64,000 bases of DNA from the NCBI RefSeq assembly GCF_014651075.1, contig NZ_BMWE01000015.1, positions 105,813 to 169,812 on the forward strand, given 5' to 3'. Positions 41,594 to 52,314 of this stretch are shown piece by piece. Below the pieces are notes generated by a model, which saw only the letters and a list, made by a program, of their open reading frames with translations, was not told the origin of the DNA and searched no databases. Source of the stretch: Streptomyces djakartensis. GTDB taxonomy: Bacteria; Actinomycetota; Actinomycetes; Streptomycetales; Streptomycetaceae. A program made the position numbers and the translations under genes. Each line of letters begins with the position of its first letter. Within the stretch, counting starts at the first letter, position 1.

Positions 41594-42360
41594 CCGCCAC
41601 CGGCACCTATGCGCCGAAGCCGGGGGCCGCGCCGCTCCCCCGCATGATCGCGGCCCAGGCCGCGCTCGAGACGAGGATGCTGCTGCGCAACGGCGAGCAG
41701 CTGCTGCTCACCGTCGTCATCCCGACCCTGCTCCTGGTGCTCTTCAGCACCGTGGACATCGTCGACACGGGCGCGGGTGAGGCGGTGGACTTCCTCGCGC
41801 CCGGTGTCCTCGCGCTCGCGGTGATGTCGACCGCGTTCACCGGCCAGGCGATCGCGACCGGCTTCGAGCGGCGCTACGGCGTGCTGAAGCGGCTCGCGTC
41901 CTCCCCACTGCCCCGGTGGGGCCTGATGACGGCGAAGACGCTGTCCGTCCTGGTCACCGAGGTGCTGCAGGTGGTGCTGCTGACGGTCATCGCCTTCGCG
42001 CTCGGCTGGTCGCCGCACGGCAACCCGTTCGCCGTGCTGCTCCTGCTGGTCCTCGGTACGGCGGCCTTCTCCGGCCTGGGCCTGCTGATGGCCGGGACGC
42101 TGAAGGCCGAGGCGACGCTCGCCGCGGCCAACCTGGTGTTCCTGCTGCTGCTCGTCGGCGGCGGGGTCGTCGTGCCGCTCGACAAGTTCCCCTCCGGCGC
42201 GCAGGACGTGCTCGGGCTGCTGCCGATCTCCGCGCTGTCCGACGGGCTGCGGGACGTGCTCCAGCACGGCGCCGGGATGCCCTGGGGGGACCTCGGGATC
42301 CTGGCCGTGTGGGCTGTCGTGGGCCTGGCGGCGGCCGGGAAGTTCTTCCGCTGGGAGTAG
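41590..42360 (+). CDS. ABC-2 type permease
   Basis: The 256-aa protein has six predicted membrane helices in the ABC-2 arrangement, with an amphipathic N-terminal segment (PRMIAAQAALETRMLLRNGEQ). The signature ALSDGLRDVLQHGAGMPWGDLGILAVW is near the C-terminus. GTG start within the ATPase stop codon. Together they form a DrrAB-like exporter with unknown substrate. Confidence 0.9.
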   Translation: MTATGTYAPKPGAAPLPRMIAAQAALETRMLLRNGEQLLLTVVIPTLLLVLFSTVDIVDTGAGEAVDFLAPGVLALAVMSTAFTGQAIATGFERRYGVLKRLASSPLPRWGLMTAKTLSVLVTEVLQVVLLTVIAFALGWSPHGNPFAVLLLLVLGTAAFSGLGLLMAGTLKAEATLAAANLVFLLLLVGGGVVVPLDKFPSGAQDVLGLLPISALSDGLRDVLQHGAGMPWGDLGILAVWAVVGLAAAGKFFRWE

Positions 42361-42410
42361 GGACGGTGTCCTGTGACGGACCCTCGTGAACGTATGCACA
42401 AGCGGCCGCC

Positions 42411-42416
42411 TACGAT
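42411..42416 (+). promoter_or_regulatory. -10 element TACGAT before heme A synthase
   Basis: TACGAT matches the Streptomyces -10 TANNNT and overlaps the ATG at 42415. A transcript starting 7-8 bases later would begin at the GTG at 42424, making the message leaderless. The -35 is unclear (GTGAAC near 42386). Confidence 0.4.
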
Positions 42417-42423
42417 GGTTCGC

Positions 42424-43422
42424 GTGCCAAACGTGACCCGCGCCGACGCCAGTGCGGCCCTGCGCAACCCGCTCGCCTTCATCGCCGGCCGCTGGACCCC
42501 GCAACCCCGGACGGTCCGGCGCGCGGCTCTGTCCGCCGTCGTGATGTCGGTACTCATCGTCGTCACCGGCGGAGCCGTACGGCTGACCGGCTCGGGTCTG
42601 GGCTGCCCGACCTGGCCCAAGTGCACCGCCGACTCGCTCACCGCGACCAGTGAGATGGGCGTCCACGGCGCCATCGAGTTCGGCAACCGCATGCTCACCT
42701 ACGTGCTGTGCGCCGCCGTCGGCTGGGCGATCATCGCCGCGCGCTCGGCCAAGCCGTACCGGCGCGGCCTGGTCCGGCTGGGCTGGGCGCAGTTCTGGAT
42801 CGTGATGAGCAACGCGGTGCTCGGCGGCATCGTCGTACTGGTCGGCCTCAACCCGTACACGGTCGCGGCCCACTTCGTGGCGACGTCGGCACTGATCGCG
42901 GTGGCCACGGTGATGTGGCAGCGCGTGCGCGAGGGCGACGCGCCGCCGCGCCCGCTGGTCGGCAAGGCCGTGCAGCAGCTGGTGTGGTTCCTGGTCGCCG
43001 CCGCCGTCCTGCTCATCCTGGTCGGCACGGTCGTCACGGGCGCGGGACCGCACGCCGGTGACTCCAGCGAGGTCGAGCGGATGCCGGTCGACTGGGAGAC
43101 GGTGACCAAGCTGCACGCGGTGCTGGCGTGGATCGTGGTGACGCTGACGTTCGCCCTGTGGTTCGTCCTGAAGGCGGTCGACGCGCCCAAGGGCCCGCTG
43201 AGCCGCACCCGCGAGCTGTTCCTCATCCTGCTCGCGCAGGGCGTCATCGGCTACGTCCAGTACTTCACGGACCTGCCGGAGGTCCTGGTCGGCCTGCACA
43301 TGCTCGGCTCGGCCGTGATGTGGATCTGGGTGCTGCGGGTGGTGCTGTCGCTGCGGGAGCGGCCGGAGGCCGTGGCCGACGTGCCCGGTCCCGCGGCCGA
43401 GGCGAACCTGACCAAAGCCTAG
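42424..43422 (+). CDS. ctaA: heme A synthase (COX15/CtaA)
   Basis: The 332-aa integral membrane enzyme oxidises heme O to heme A for aa3-type cytochrome oxidase. It has eight predicted helices, a Cys pair loop after helix 1 (GLGCPTWPKC) and conserved histidines in EMGVHGAIEFGNR, AAHFVATSALI, VTKLHAVLAW and LVGLHMLGS. GTG 42424 is preferred as a leaderless start; ATG 42415 would add three residues. The companion heme O synthase lies 1.7 kb away on the other strand. Confidence 0.92.
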   Translation: MPNVTRADASAALRNPLAFIAGRWTPQPRTVRRAALSAVVMSVLIVVTGGAVRLTGSGLGCPTWPKCTADSLTATSEMGVHGAIEFGNRMLTYVLCAAVGWAIIAARSAKPYRRGLVRLGWAQFWIVMSNAVLGGIVVLVGLNPYTVAAHFVATSALIAVATVMWQRVREGDAPPRPLVGKAVQQLVWFLVAAAVLLILVGTVVTGAGPHAGDSSEVERMPVDWETVTKLHAVLAWIVVTLTFALWFVLKAVDAPKGPLSRTRELFLILLAQGVIGYVQYFTDLPEVLVGLHMLGSAVMWIWVLRVVLSLRERPEAVADVPGPAAEANLTKA

Positions 43423-43442
43423 GACCGGTTGCGGAAGCGGCC

Positions 43443-44549
43443 CTAGCCGAGTCCGTACACCCGGCACGCGTTCCCCGACGCCAGCATGCCCGCGACCCGC
43501 TGGGCGTCGGTCAGTGACCAGGCGCCTTCGGCGACCCAGGTGCCCAGCACCCGGCCGAGGGCCTCGCGGAACAGGCGGGCACCCACCACGTGCAGTTCGG
43601 GCAGGCCCTGGGCGCCGCTGGAGAAGAGGATCTTGCCGAACGGGGCCAGTTCCAGGATCTCCGCGAGGACGGTCGCGGCCCGGGCGCCGGTGCGGACCAG
43701 GGCGGCTCCGGAGTCGACGTGGACGTGCGGGAAGACGCCGGCCAGGTGGGCGGCGTTGCGGTGGTACGGGTAGCCGTGCAGCAGGACCAGGTCCGTGCCG
43801 AGGCCGGCGGTTGCCCGTACGAAGTCCGTCAGCAGCACCGGGTCCGTACGGTCGATGCGCAGGCCCGGCGTGCCGAGCCCCGCGTGCAGCTGGAGCGGCA
43901 GCCCCGAGGCGACGGCACTCCAGAGCAGATGCCGCAGCAGCACCGGGTCGCTCAGCTCCCCGCCGACGCCGCGCCCGGCGAGCCAGCGGCCGGCGGCCCC
44001 CCGCACCTCCCCCGGTCCGGGCGGCTCAGGAGCGAGCGCGAGGCCGTGCCGTACGCCCGCGACGGAGGTGAAGGCGACGGCGTTCGCGGCGGCGGCGTGC
44101 ACGGACTCGGCGAGGTTGGCGAGGAAGGACTCGACGGTTCCCGAGGTGTCGGCGACCTGCTCGGCCAGCAGTTCCAGACGGACGATCTCGTGGGCCTCGG
44201 CGGCTCCGGCGGATGCCAGTTCGCCGGGTTCCGTCAGGTCGCCCGGGAGGCCGGTGTCGACCAGGTACGTGGTGATGCCGCTGCCGCGCAGGAGCCGGCG
44301 GCCGGACTCCAGGACGCCGAGTTCGCGGCGGCGGGCGATGTACTGGGCGGGGGCGCAGTGCGGTTCGAGGCCGAGCAGGGGTGGGCACCAGCGCCGTACG
44401 GCGAACCCGGTCTGGGTGTCGAAGAGCGTGGTGCCGGGGGCGGGTGGGCCCTCGGTGCGGGAGAGGTGGGCCTCGAAGGTTCCGAGGCCCAGCTCCGTGC
44501 GGAGCACTCCGTGGCAGTACTGGTCCACCAGCGACGGCGTTTCGATCAT
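43443..44549 (-). CDS. amidohydrolase-family (FluG-like) protein
   Basis: The 368-aa protein is a predicted metal-dependent TIM-barrel hydrolase of the amidohydrolase_2 group. Motifs are SLVDQYCHGVL (first metal His region), LPLQLHAGLG, VLLHGYPYHRNAAHLAGVFPHVHVDSG and FGKILFSSGAQGLPE. These resemble the N-terminal part of FluG and related amidohydrolases. It converges on ctaA, 20 bases away. The substrate is unknown. Confidence 0.82.
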   Translation of the reverse strand: MIETPSLVDQYCHGVLRTELGLGTFEAHLSRTEGPPAPGTTLFDTQTGFAVRRWCPPLLGLEPHCAPAQYIARRRELGVLESGRRLLRGSGITTYLVDTGLPGDLTEPGELASAGAAEAHEIVRLELLAEQVADTSGTVESFLANLAESVHAAAANAVAFTSVAGVRHGLALAPEPPGPGEVRGAAGRWLAGRGVGGELSDPVLLRHLLWSAVASGLPLQLHAGLGTPGLRIDRTDPVLLTDFVRATAGLGTDLVLLHGYPYHRNAAHLAGVFPHVHVDSGAALVRTGARAATVLAEILELAPFGKILFSSGAQGLPELHVVGARLFREALGRVLGTWVAEGAWSLTDAQRVAGMLASGNACRVYGLG

Positions 44550-44660
44550 CCTGGCCTCCCCGTGGACCGTGTTGTTCTACGGGTCCTAACGGGTGAAGCG
44601 GGCCTGAGGTCGCGGTCCCGGGATGGGGTGCCTGTGTTGTTCGGCGGGTGCGGGCGGTGT

Positions 44661-44690
44661 GCGGTTGCTCGCGCAGTTCCCCGCGCACCT
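44661..44690 (-). repeat. dispersed intergenic repeat, copy 4
   Basis: On the minus strand AGGTGCGCGGGGAACTGCGC followed by GAGCAACCGC matches the core of the other three copies. It begins seven bases after the stop codon of the gene at 44697-45029, so this copy also marks a gene 3' end. Confidence 0.7.
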
Positions 44691-44696
44691 TTCAGG

Positions 44697-45029
44697 TCAG
44701 TTGTTCTTCGGGCCGCCTACCTGGATACCGGCCATGCGCGTCCACTCGTAGCGGCCGGTCCTGACCTTGGCCGCGAACTCGCCGTCGAAGGACTCGTGGG
44801 CGGTGATGCCGGACTTCTCCACGGCCTTCTCCGCGATCTCGCAGGAGGGGGCGACCAGGTCGCCCCAGTTGCCGTCCTCGCCGACCAGGACGATTCGGGC
44901 GCCGCGTTCGCCGAGGTAGGCGACCTGGCCCTCGGCGCCGCCGTGGGCCTTGGAGAAGGAGGTGATCTGCTTGGCGAGCCGGGCGACCTTGCGCTCGGCC
45001 TTCGGGTCAACCTGCTGCGTGTCTGCCAT
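44697..45029 (-). CDS. small conserved actinobacterial protein
   Basis: The 110-aa soluble, mildly acidic protein begins MADTQQVDPKAERKVARLAKQ and contains AYLGERGARIVLVGEDGNWGDLVAPS and RYEWTRMAGIQVGG. I do not recognise a domain. It is regularly seen next to ctaB in streptomycetes as far as I recall. A GTG at 45047 would add six residues, but neither start has a good ribosome binding site; a palindrome at 45040-45053 lies right in front of the ATG. Confidence 0.75.
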   Translation of the reverse strand: MADTQQVDPKAERKVARLAKQITSFSKAHGGAEGQVAYLGERGARIVLVGEDGNWGDLVAPSCEIAEKAVEKSGITAHESFDGEFAAKVRTGRYEWTRMAGIQVGGPKNN

Positions 45030-45039
45030 GACCAGGATG

Positions 45040-45053
45040 CTACTCACGAGTAG
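45040..45053. promoter_or_regulatory. palindrome CTACTC-AC-GAGTAG
   Basis: A perfect 14-base dyad lies 11 bases upstream of the ATG at 45029. It could be an operator or part of the promoter of the small protein gene. The neighbouring ctaB stop is 46 bases away. Confidence 0.4.
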
Positions 45054-45098
45054 ATCGACTCGCGAGGGCAGGGTGGTGTGACGTACGTCAGCGGTGTG

Positions 45099-46046
45099 TC
45101 AGCGCAGGAAGGGGTCGATCGCGACCGCCACGAAGAGCAGCGACACGTAGGTGATCGACCAGTGGAACAGGCGCATCTCCTTCAGCTTCGCGCCCGTGAT
45201 CTCCGCCTTCGCGCGGTTCTGCAGCCCGTGCGCCTCCCAGAGCCAGAAGCCGCCCGCCAGGAGGGCGACCGCCGTGTAGAACCAGCCCGTGTAGCCGAGG
45301 GGGGTCAGCAGGAGCGAGACGGCGACCATGACCCAGCTGTAGAGCACGATCTGCTTGGCGACCACCTTGTTGGAGGCGACCACGGGCAGCATGGGCACGC
45401 CCACGCGCGCGTAGTCCTCCTTCACCTTCATGGACAGCGGCCAGTAGTGCGGCGGCGTCCAGAAGAACATGACGAGGAACAGGATGACCGGCGCCCACGA
45501 CATCGAGTTCGTGACCGACGACCAGCCGATGAGCACGGGCAGGCAGCCGGCGATGCCGCCCCACACGATGTTCTGCGAGGTGCGGCGCTTGAGGATCATC
45601 GTGTAGACGACCACGTAGAAGAGCAGCGCGCCCAGGGACAGCCAGGCGCTCAGCCAGTTCACGGTGAGACCGAAGAGCAGGGTGGAGGTGATCGCCAGGG
45701 TGACGCCGAAGACGAGGCACTCGCGCGGGCTGACCATGCCGGTGACCAGGGGACGCTGCGAGGTGCGGTCCATCAGCGCGTCGATGTCGCGGTCGATGTA
45801 CATGTTGAGGGCGTTGGCGCCGCCCGCCGACATGTAGCCGCCGAGGCAGGTCAGCAGCACCAGCGTCAGGTCGGGCACACCCTGCTCAGCCAGGAACATC
45901 ACCGGAACCGTGGTGATCAGGAGCAGCTCGATGATCCGTGGCTTGGTGAGAGCCACGAACCCCTTGACACGGGCCCCGAACGGCCGGTGGGCCGGGCTCT
46001 GGTCCGTCCCGATCATCCCCGCTGGACGGGATTCAACGGCCGTCAC
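45099..46046 (-). CDS. ctaB: protoheme IX farnesyltransferase (heme O synthase)
   Basis: The 315-aa UbiA-family membrane enzyme adds a farnesyl group to protoheme. The two aspartate-rich prenyl-diphosphate motifs are NMYIDRDIDALMDRT (NxxxDxxxD) and the second in PHYWPLSMKVKEDYARVG (the YxxKxxDY-type motif of CyoE/CtaB). Nine helices are predicted. I chose GTG 46046 (VTAVESRPAG) because AGGGG stands five bases upstream; GTG 46052 is the alternative. Divergent from tkt. Confidence 0.93.
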   Translation of the reverse strand: MTAVESRPAGMIGTDQSPAHRPFGARVKGFVALTKPRIIELLLITTVPVMFLAEQGVPDLTLVLLTCLGGYMSAGGANALNMYIDRDIDALMDRTSQRPLVTGMVSPRECLVFGVTLAITSTLLFGLTVNWLSAWLSLGALLFYVVVYTMILKRRTSQNIVWGGIAGCLPVLIGWSSVTNSMSWAPVILFLVMFFWTPPHYWPLSMKVKEDYARVGVPMLPVVASNKVVAKQIVLYSWVMVAVSLLLTPLGYTGWFYTAVALLAGGFWLWEAHGLQNRAKAEITGAKLKEMRLFHWSITYVSLLFVAVAIDPFLR

Positions 46047-46400
46047 GCACACCCCTACAGAGACATCCCAGCAAGCCCCACCCCGTGTGAAGTACCGGTA
46101 AAGGCTCGCGCGTACCACGCCACTTTAGACGTTGCCCAGAGTCGGACATCCGCGGGGGTCGCCTCGTGTTGGCGGGGGGCTCCGGAAGGGCGCCCGGAAG
46201 CTCGATTGAGCACCCGGATGAGCGGCTCCGTATTCACCTGTCGAACGCGGTACGGCCCAGTCAGGAGGCGTATCGGGACGAGTCCCGGCACTCTTGAGTG
46301 ACCCGGAAGAGCGCACGTCCCACAGGGGTAGGCTCGACTGCGGCCGGTGGGCGCCCCGATACACCGGCATCCGACATGTGGAGAGGAGCCCTGACCCAGG
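46047..46400. promoter_or_regulatory. ctaB-tkt divergent control region
   Basis: This 354-base gap holds no gene. Two perfect dyads stand close together upstream of tkt: CGGGAC-GA-GTCCCG (46274-46287) and CACTC-TT-GAGTG (46289-46300). A possible tkt -10 is TAGGCT (46329-46334). The ctaB side has an A/T-richer TTTACCGGTACTTC near 46090. The dyads are candidate operators for the pentose-phosphate operon. Confidence 0.45.
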
Positions 46401-48488
<2,088 letters not shown>

Positions 48489-48522
48489 CGCTCATATACG
48501 ACACGTAGGAGATGGAATTTCC

Positions 48523-49641
48523 ATGACAGACGCACTGAAGCGCCTCTCCGAGGAGGGCGTCGCGATCTGGCTGGACGACCTGTCGCGCAAGCGGATCACG
48601 TCCGGCAACCTCGCCGAGCTGATCGACCAGCAGCACGTCGTGGGCGTCACCACCAACCCGTCGATCTTCCAGAAGGCGATCTCACAGGGCGACGGCTACG
48701 ACACGCAGCTGACCGACCTCGCCGCCCGCAAGGTCACCGTCGAAGAGGCCATCCGCATGATCACCACGGCGGACGTCCGCGACGCCGCCGACGTCCTGCG
48801 CCCCGTCTTCGACGCCACCGGCGGCAAGGACGGCCGGGTCTCGATCGAGGTCGACCCGCGCCTCGCGCACAACACGCGGGCCACGGTCGCCGAGGCCAAG
48901 CAGCTCGCCTGGCTGGTGGACCGGCCCAACACCCTGATCAAGATCCCGGCGACCGAGGCGGGCATCCCGGCCATCGCCGAGACCATCGGCCTGGGCATCA
49001 GCGTCAACGTCACGCTGATCTTCTCCCTGGAGCGCTACCGCCTGGTCATGGACGCGTTCCTGACCGGCCTGGAGAAGGCCAAGGAGCGCGGCCTGGACCT
49101 GTCGCAGATCCACTCCGTGGCCTCGTTCTTCGTCTCCCGTGTGGACACCGAGATCGACAAGCGGATCGACGCGCTGGGCACCGACGAGGCCAAGGCGCTG
49201 CGCGGCAAGGCCGCCGTCGCCAACGCCCGGCTGGCCTACCAGGCGTACGAGGAGGTCTTCTCCTCGGACCGCTGGAACGCGCTGGAGAAGGCCGGCGCCA
49301 ACAAGCAGCGTCCGCTGTGGGCGTCGACCGGCGTGAAGGACAAGGCGTACAGCGACACCATGTACGTCACCGAGCTGGTCGCTCCGAACACGGTGAACAC
49401 CATGCCGGAGGCCACCCTGCTGGCCACCGAGGACCACGGCGAGATCACCGGCAACACCGTCGCCGGCACGTACGAGCAGGCCCGGGCCGACCTCGACGCC
49501 GTCGAGAGGCTCGGGATCAAGTACGACGACGTGGTGCGGCTGCTGGAGGAGGAAGGCGTCCAGAAGTTCGAGGACTCCTGGACCGACCTGCTGAAGTCGA
49601 CCGAGGCCGAACTTCAGCGCCTCGCCCCCTCGGAGGGCTGA
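48523..49641 (+). CDS. tal: transaldolase
   Basis: The 372-aa enzyme transfers dihydroxyacetone units between sugar phosphates. It is the longer actinobacterial/cyanobacterial transaldolase, with VGVTTNPSIFQKAI, the Schiff-base lysine in NTLIKIPATEAG and the TLIFSLERY strand. AGGAGATGG precedes the ATG. It lies 34 bases after tkt and 4 before zwf. Confidence 0.95.
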   Translation: MTDALKRLSEEGVAIWLDDLSRKRITSGNLAELIDQQHVVGVTTNPSIFQKAISQGDGYDTQLTDLAARKVTVEEAIRMITTADVRDAADVLRPVFDATGGKDGRVSIEVDPRLAHNTRATVAEAKQLAWLVDRPNTLIKIPATEAGIPAIAETIGLGISVNVTLIFSLERYRLVMDAFLTGLEKAKERGLDLSQIHSVASFFVSRVDTEIDKRIDALGTDEAKALRGKAAVANARLAYQAYEEVFSSDRWNALEKAGANKQRPLWASTGVKDKAYSDTMYVTELVAPNTVNTMPEATLLATEDHGEITGNTVAGTYEQARADLDAVERLGIKYDDVVRLLEEEGVQKFEDSWTDLLKSTEAELQRLAPSEG

Positions 49642-49645
49642 ACAG

Positions 49646-51169
49646 GTGTCGAGCAGCAACCCGCTGCGTGACCCGGCGGACCGACGGCTCCCGCGTATCG
49701 CGGGGCCGTCGGGCCTGGTCATCTTCGGTGTCACGGGCGACCTGTCGCGCAAGAAGCTCATGCCCGCCGTGTACGACCTCGCCAACCGGGGTCTGCTCCC
49801 GCCGGGCTTCTCGCTGGTGGGCTTCGCGCGCCGCGAGTGGGCGCACGAGGACTTCGCCCAGGAAGTGCACGACGCGGTCAAGGAACACGCCCGGACGCCC
49901 TTCCGCGAGGAGGTCTGGCAGCAGCTCATCCAGGGCATGCGCTTCGTGCAGGGCACGTTCGACGACGACGACGCGTTCGAGCGGCTGCGCTCCACGATCG
50001 AGGAGCTGGACAAGGCCCAGGGCACGGGCGGCAACTTCGCCTTCTACCTGTCGGTGCCACCGAAGTCCTTCCCGGTGGTCATCCAGCAGCTGAAGAAGCA
50101 CGGGCTGGCGGACCAGAAGGGCGGCTCCTGGCGGCGCGCGGTCATCGAGAAGCCGTTCGGGCACGACCTGAAGTCGGCCGAGGAGCTCAACAAGGTCGTC
50201 CACGAGGTCTTCGCGCCGGAGCAGGTCTTCCGCATCGACCACTACCTGGGCAAGGAGACCGTCCAGAACATCCTGGCGCTGCGCTTCGCCAACACGATGT
50301 TCGAACCGATCTGGAACCGGTCCCTGGTGGACCACGTGCAGATCACCATGGCCGAGGACATCGGCATCGGCGGCCGGGCCGGGTACTACGACGGCATCGG
50401 CGCCGCCCGCGACGTCATCCAGAACCACCTCCTCCAGCTCCTGGCGCTCACCGCCATGGAGGAGCCCTCCTCCTTCGACGCGGACGCGCTGGCCGCCGAG
50501 AAGACCAAGGTGCTCGGCGCGGTGAAGCTGCCCAAGGACCTTGGCCGGGACACCGTGCGCGCCCAGTACGCGGCGGGCTGGCAGGGCGGCACCAAGGTGC
50601 GCGGCTACCTGGAGGAGGACGGCATCGACGCCTCCTCCAAGACCGACACCTACGCCGCGATCAAGCTGGAGATCGACAACCGCCGCTGGGCGGGCGTCCC
50701 CTTCTACCTGCGCACCGGCAAGCGCCTGGGCCGCCGCGTCACCGAGATCGCGGTCGTGTTCCAGCGGGCCCCGCACTCCCCCTTCGACTCGACCGCCACC
50801 GAGGAGCTCGGCTCCAACGCGATCGTCATCCGCGTCCAGCCGGACGAGGGTGTGACGGTCCGCTTCGGCTCGAAGGTGCCGGGCACGTCGATGGAGATCC
50901 GGGACGTGTCGATGGACTTCGCGTACGGCGAGTCCTTCACGGAGTCCAGCCCGGAGGCGTACGAGCGTCTCATCCTGGACGTCCTTCTCGGTGACTCGAA
51001 CCTCTTCCCGCGCACCGAGGAGGTCGAGCTGTCCTGGAAGATCCTCGACCCGATCGAGGAGTACTGGGACAACAACGGCAAGCCCGCCCAGTACCCGGCC
51101 GGTACCTGGGGGCCCGCCGAGGCGGACGAAATGCTCGAGCGACACGGACGGAGCTGGCGCCGGCCATGA
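49646..51169 (+). CDS. zwf: glucose-6-phosphate 1-dehydrogenase
   Basis: The 507-aa enzyme makes 6-phosphogluconolactone and NADPH. It has the nucleotide motif VIFGVTGDLSRKKL, the substrate and catalytic His motif RIDHYLGKETVQN and KPFG before it. GTG start. The stop overlaps the opcA ATG. In actinobacteria it needs OpcA, encoded next, for full assembly and activity. Confidence 0.95.
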   Translation: MSSSNPLRDPADRRLPRIAGPSGLVIFGVTGDLSRKKLMPAVYDLANRGLLPPGFSLVGFARREWAHEDFAQEVHDAVKEHARTPFREEVWQQLIQGMRFVQGTFDDDDAFERLRSTIEELDKAQGTGGNFAFYLSVPPKSFPVVIQQLKKHGLADQKGGSWRRAVIEKPFGHDLKSAEELNKVVHEVFAPEQVFRIDHYLGKETVQNILALRFANTMFEPIWNRSLVDHVQITMAEDIGIGGRAGYYDGIGAARDVIQNHLLQLLALTAMEEPSSFDADALAAEKTKVLGAVKLPKDLGRDTVRAQYAAGWQGGTKVRGYLEEDGIDASSKTDTYAAIKLEIDNRRWAGVPFYLRTGKRLGRRVTEIAVVFQRAPHSPFDSTATEELGSNAIVIRVQPDEGVTVRFGSKVPGTSMEIRDVSMDFAYGESFTESSPEAYERLILDVLLGDSNLFPRTEEVELSWKILDPIEEYWDNNGKPAQYPAGTWGPAEADEMLERHGRSWRRP

Positions 51170-52314
51170 AAATTGACCTCACGGACACCACCGCCAGCAA
51201 GATCAACAAGGCGCTGGTGCAGGGTCGCCGGGCGATCGGCACCCCGGCGGTCGGCATGGTGCTCACTCTGGTCATCGTGACGGACGAGGAGAACGCCTAC
51301 GACGCGCTGAAGGCCGCGAGCGACGCCGCGCACGAGCACCCCTCGCGCACGCTCGTCGTCATCCGGCGTGTCTCCCGCTCGCCCCGCGACCGTACGCAGT
51401 CCCGCCTGGACGCGGAGGTCCGGGTCGGCGCGGACGCCGGCACGGGCGAGACGGTGGTACTGCGGCTGTACGGCGAGGTGGCCGAGCACGCCCAGTCGGT
51501 GGTGCTGCCGCTGCTGCTGCCGGACGCCCCGGTGGTGGTGTGGTGGCCGGTGAACGCGCCGCTCGACCCGGCGAAGGACCCCCTGGGTGCCCTCGCCCAG
51601 CGCCGTGTCACCGACACGTACGCCTCCGAGCAGCCGGTACGGGACCTGGCCACCCGGTCGGGGACCTACACCCCCGGCGACACCGACCTGTCCTGGACCC
51701 GCATCACGCCCTGGCGCTCGATGCTGGCGGCGGCGCTCGACCAGGTCGCCTGCGAGGTCAGGGCGGTCGAGGTGGAGGGCGAGGAGTTCAACCCGAGCTG
51801 CGAGCTGCTGGCGATGTGGCTCGCGGACCGGCTGGACGTGCCCGTGAAGCGCTCCCTGTCCAGCGGCCCGGGTCTCACGGCGGTCCGCATGACCACCAAC
51901 TGCGGCCCGATCAACCTGGACCGCGCCGACGGCTCCCTGGCGACGCTCTCCATCGAGGGCCAGCCGGACCGCGCGGTGGCGCTCAAGCGCCGGGACACCG
52001 CCGAGCTGATCGCGGAGGAGCTGCGGCGGCTCGACCCGGACGACACCTACGCGTCGGCGCTGCGGTACGGGGTGGACCGGCTGAAGTCCTCCTGGTCGGC
52101 TCCGGCGCCGCCGGCGCCGCGCGCTTCGCTGGAGGAGCCGGTGGCCAAAGGAGAACCCAAAAGCGGCGAACGAGGCGGCGAAGGGGGACGGCTCGCGCTC
52201 CCCGCTCCCGTCGAGAAGGCTGCGAAAGCACCCGCCGCGGAGGCGACGGCGCAGGCACCGGTGAAGCAGGAACCGCCCGAGTTGGAACCGGTACGGAGGT
52301 CGACGGCGAAGTGA
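51166..52314 (+). CDS. opcA: OpcA, G6PDH assembly protein
   Basis: The 382-aa protein helps assemble and redox-tune glucose-6-phosphate dehydrogenase. The conserved N-terminal OpcA domain (about residues 1-200) includes VLTLVIVTDEENAYDALKAASDAAHEHPSR and PLLLPDAPVVVWWPVNAP. The last 75 residues are a low-complexity Pro/Ala/Glu tail unlike the domain, probably flexible. Coupled to zwf and pgl by overlaps. Confidence 0.93.
   Translation: MKIDLTDTTASKINKALVQGRRAIGTPAVGMVLTLVIVTDEENAYDALKAASDAAHEHPSRTLVVIRRVSRSPRDRTQSRLDAEVRVGADAGTGETVVLRLYGEVAEHAQSVVLPLLLPDAPVVVWWPVNAPLDPAKDPLGALAQRRVTDTYASEQPVRDLATRSGTYTPGDTDLSWTRITPWRSMLAAALDQVACEVRAVEVEGEEFNPSCELLAMWLADRLDVPVKRSLSSGPGLTAVRMTTNCGPINLDRADGSLATLSIEGQPDRAVALKRRDTAELIAEELRRLDPDDTYASALRYGVDRLKSSWSAPAPPAPRASLEEPVAKGEPKSGERGGEGGRLALPAPVEKAAKAPAAEATAQAPVKQEPPELEPVRRSTAK

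Noticed and set aside
40670..42360. Dedicated immunity or export partner for the AAC(3)-like gene
   Set aside because: The ABC-2 pair lies beside ctaA in the order I recall from other streptomycetes, independent of the acetyltransferase, so co-function is not supported.
41236..43467. 743-codon antisense frame over the ABC-2 and ctaA genes
   Set aside because: His/Arg/Gly/Gln-rich composition without hydrophobic pattern; the opposite strand encodes recognisable transporter and heme A synthase.
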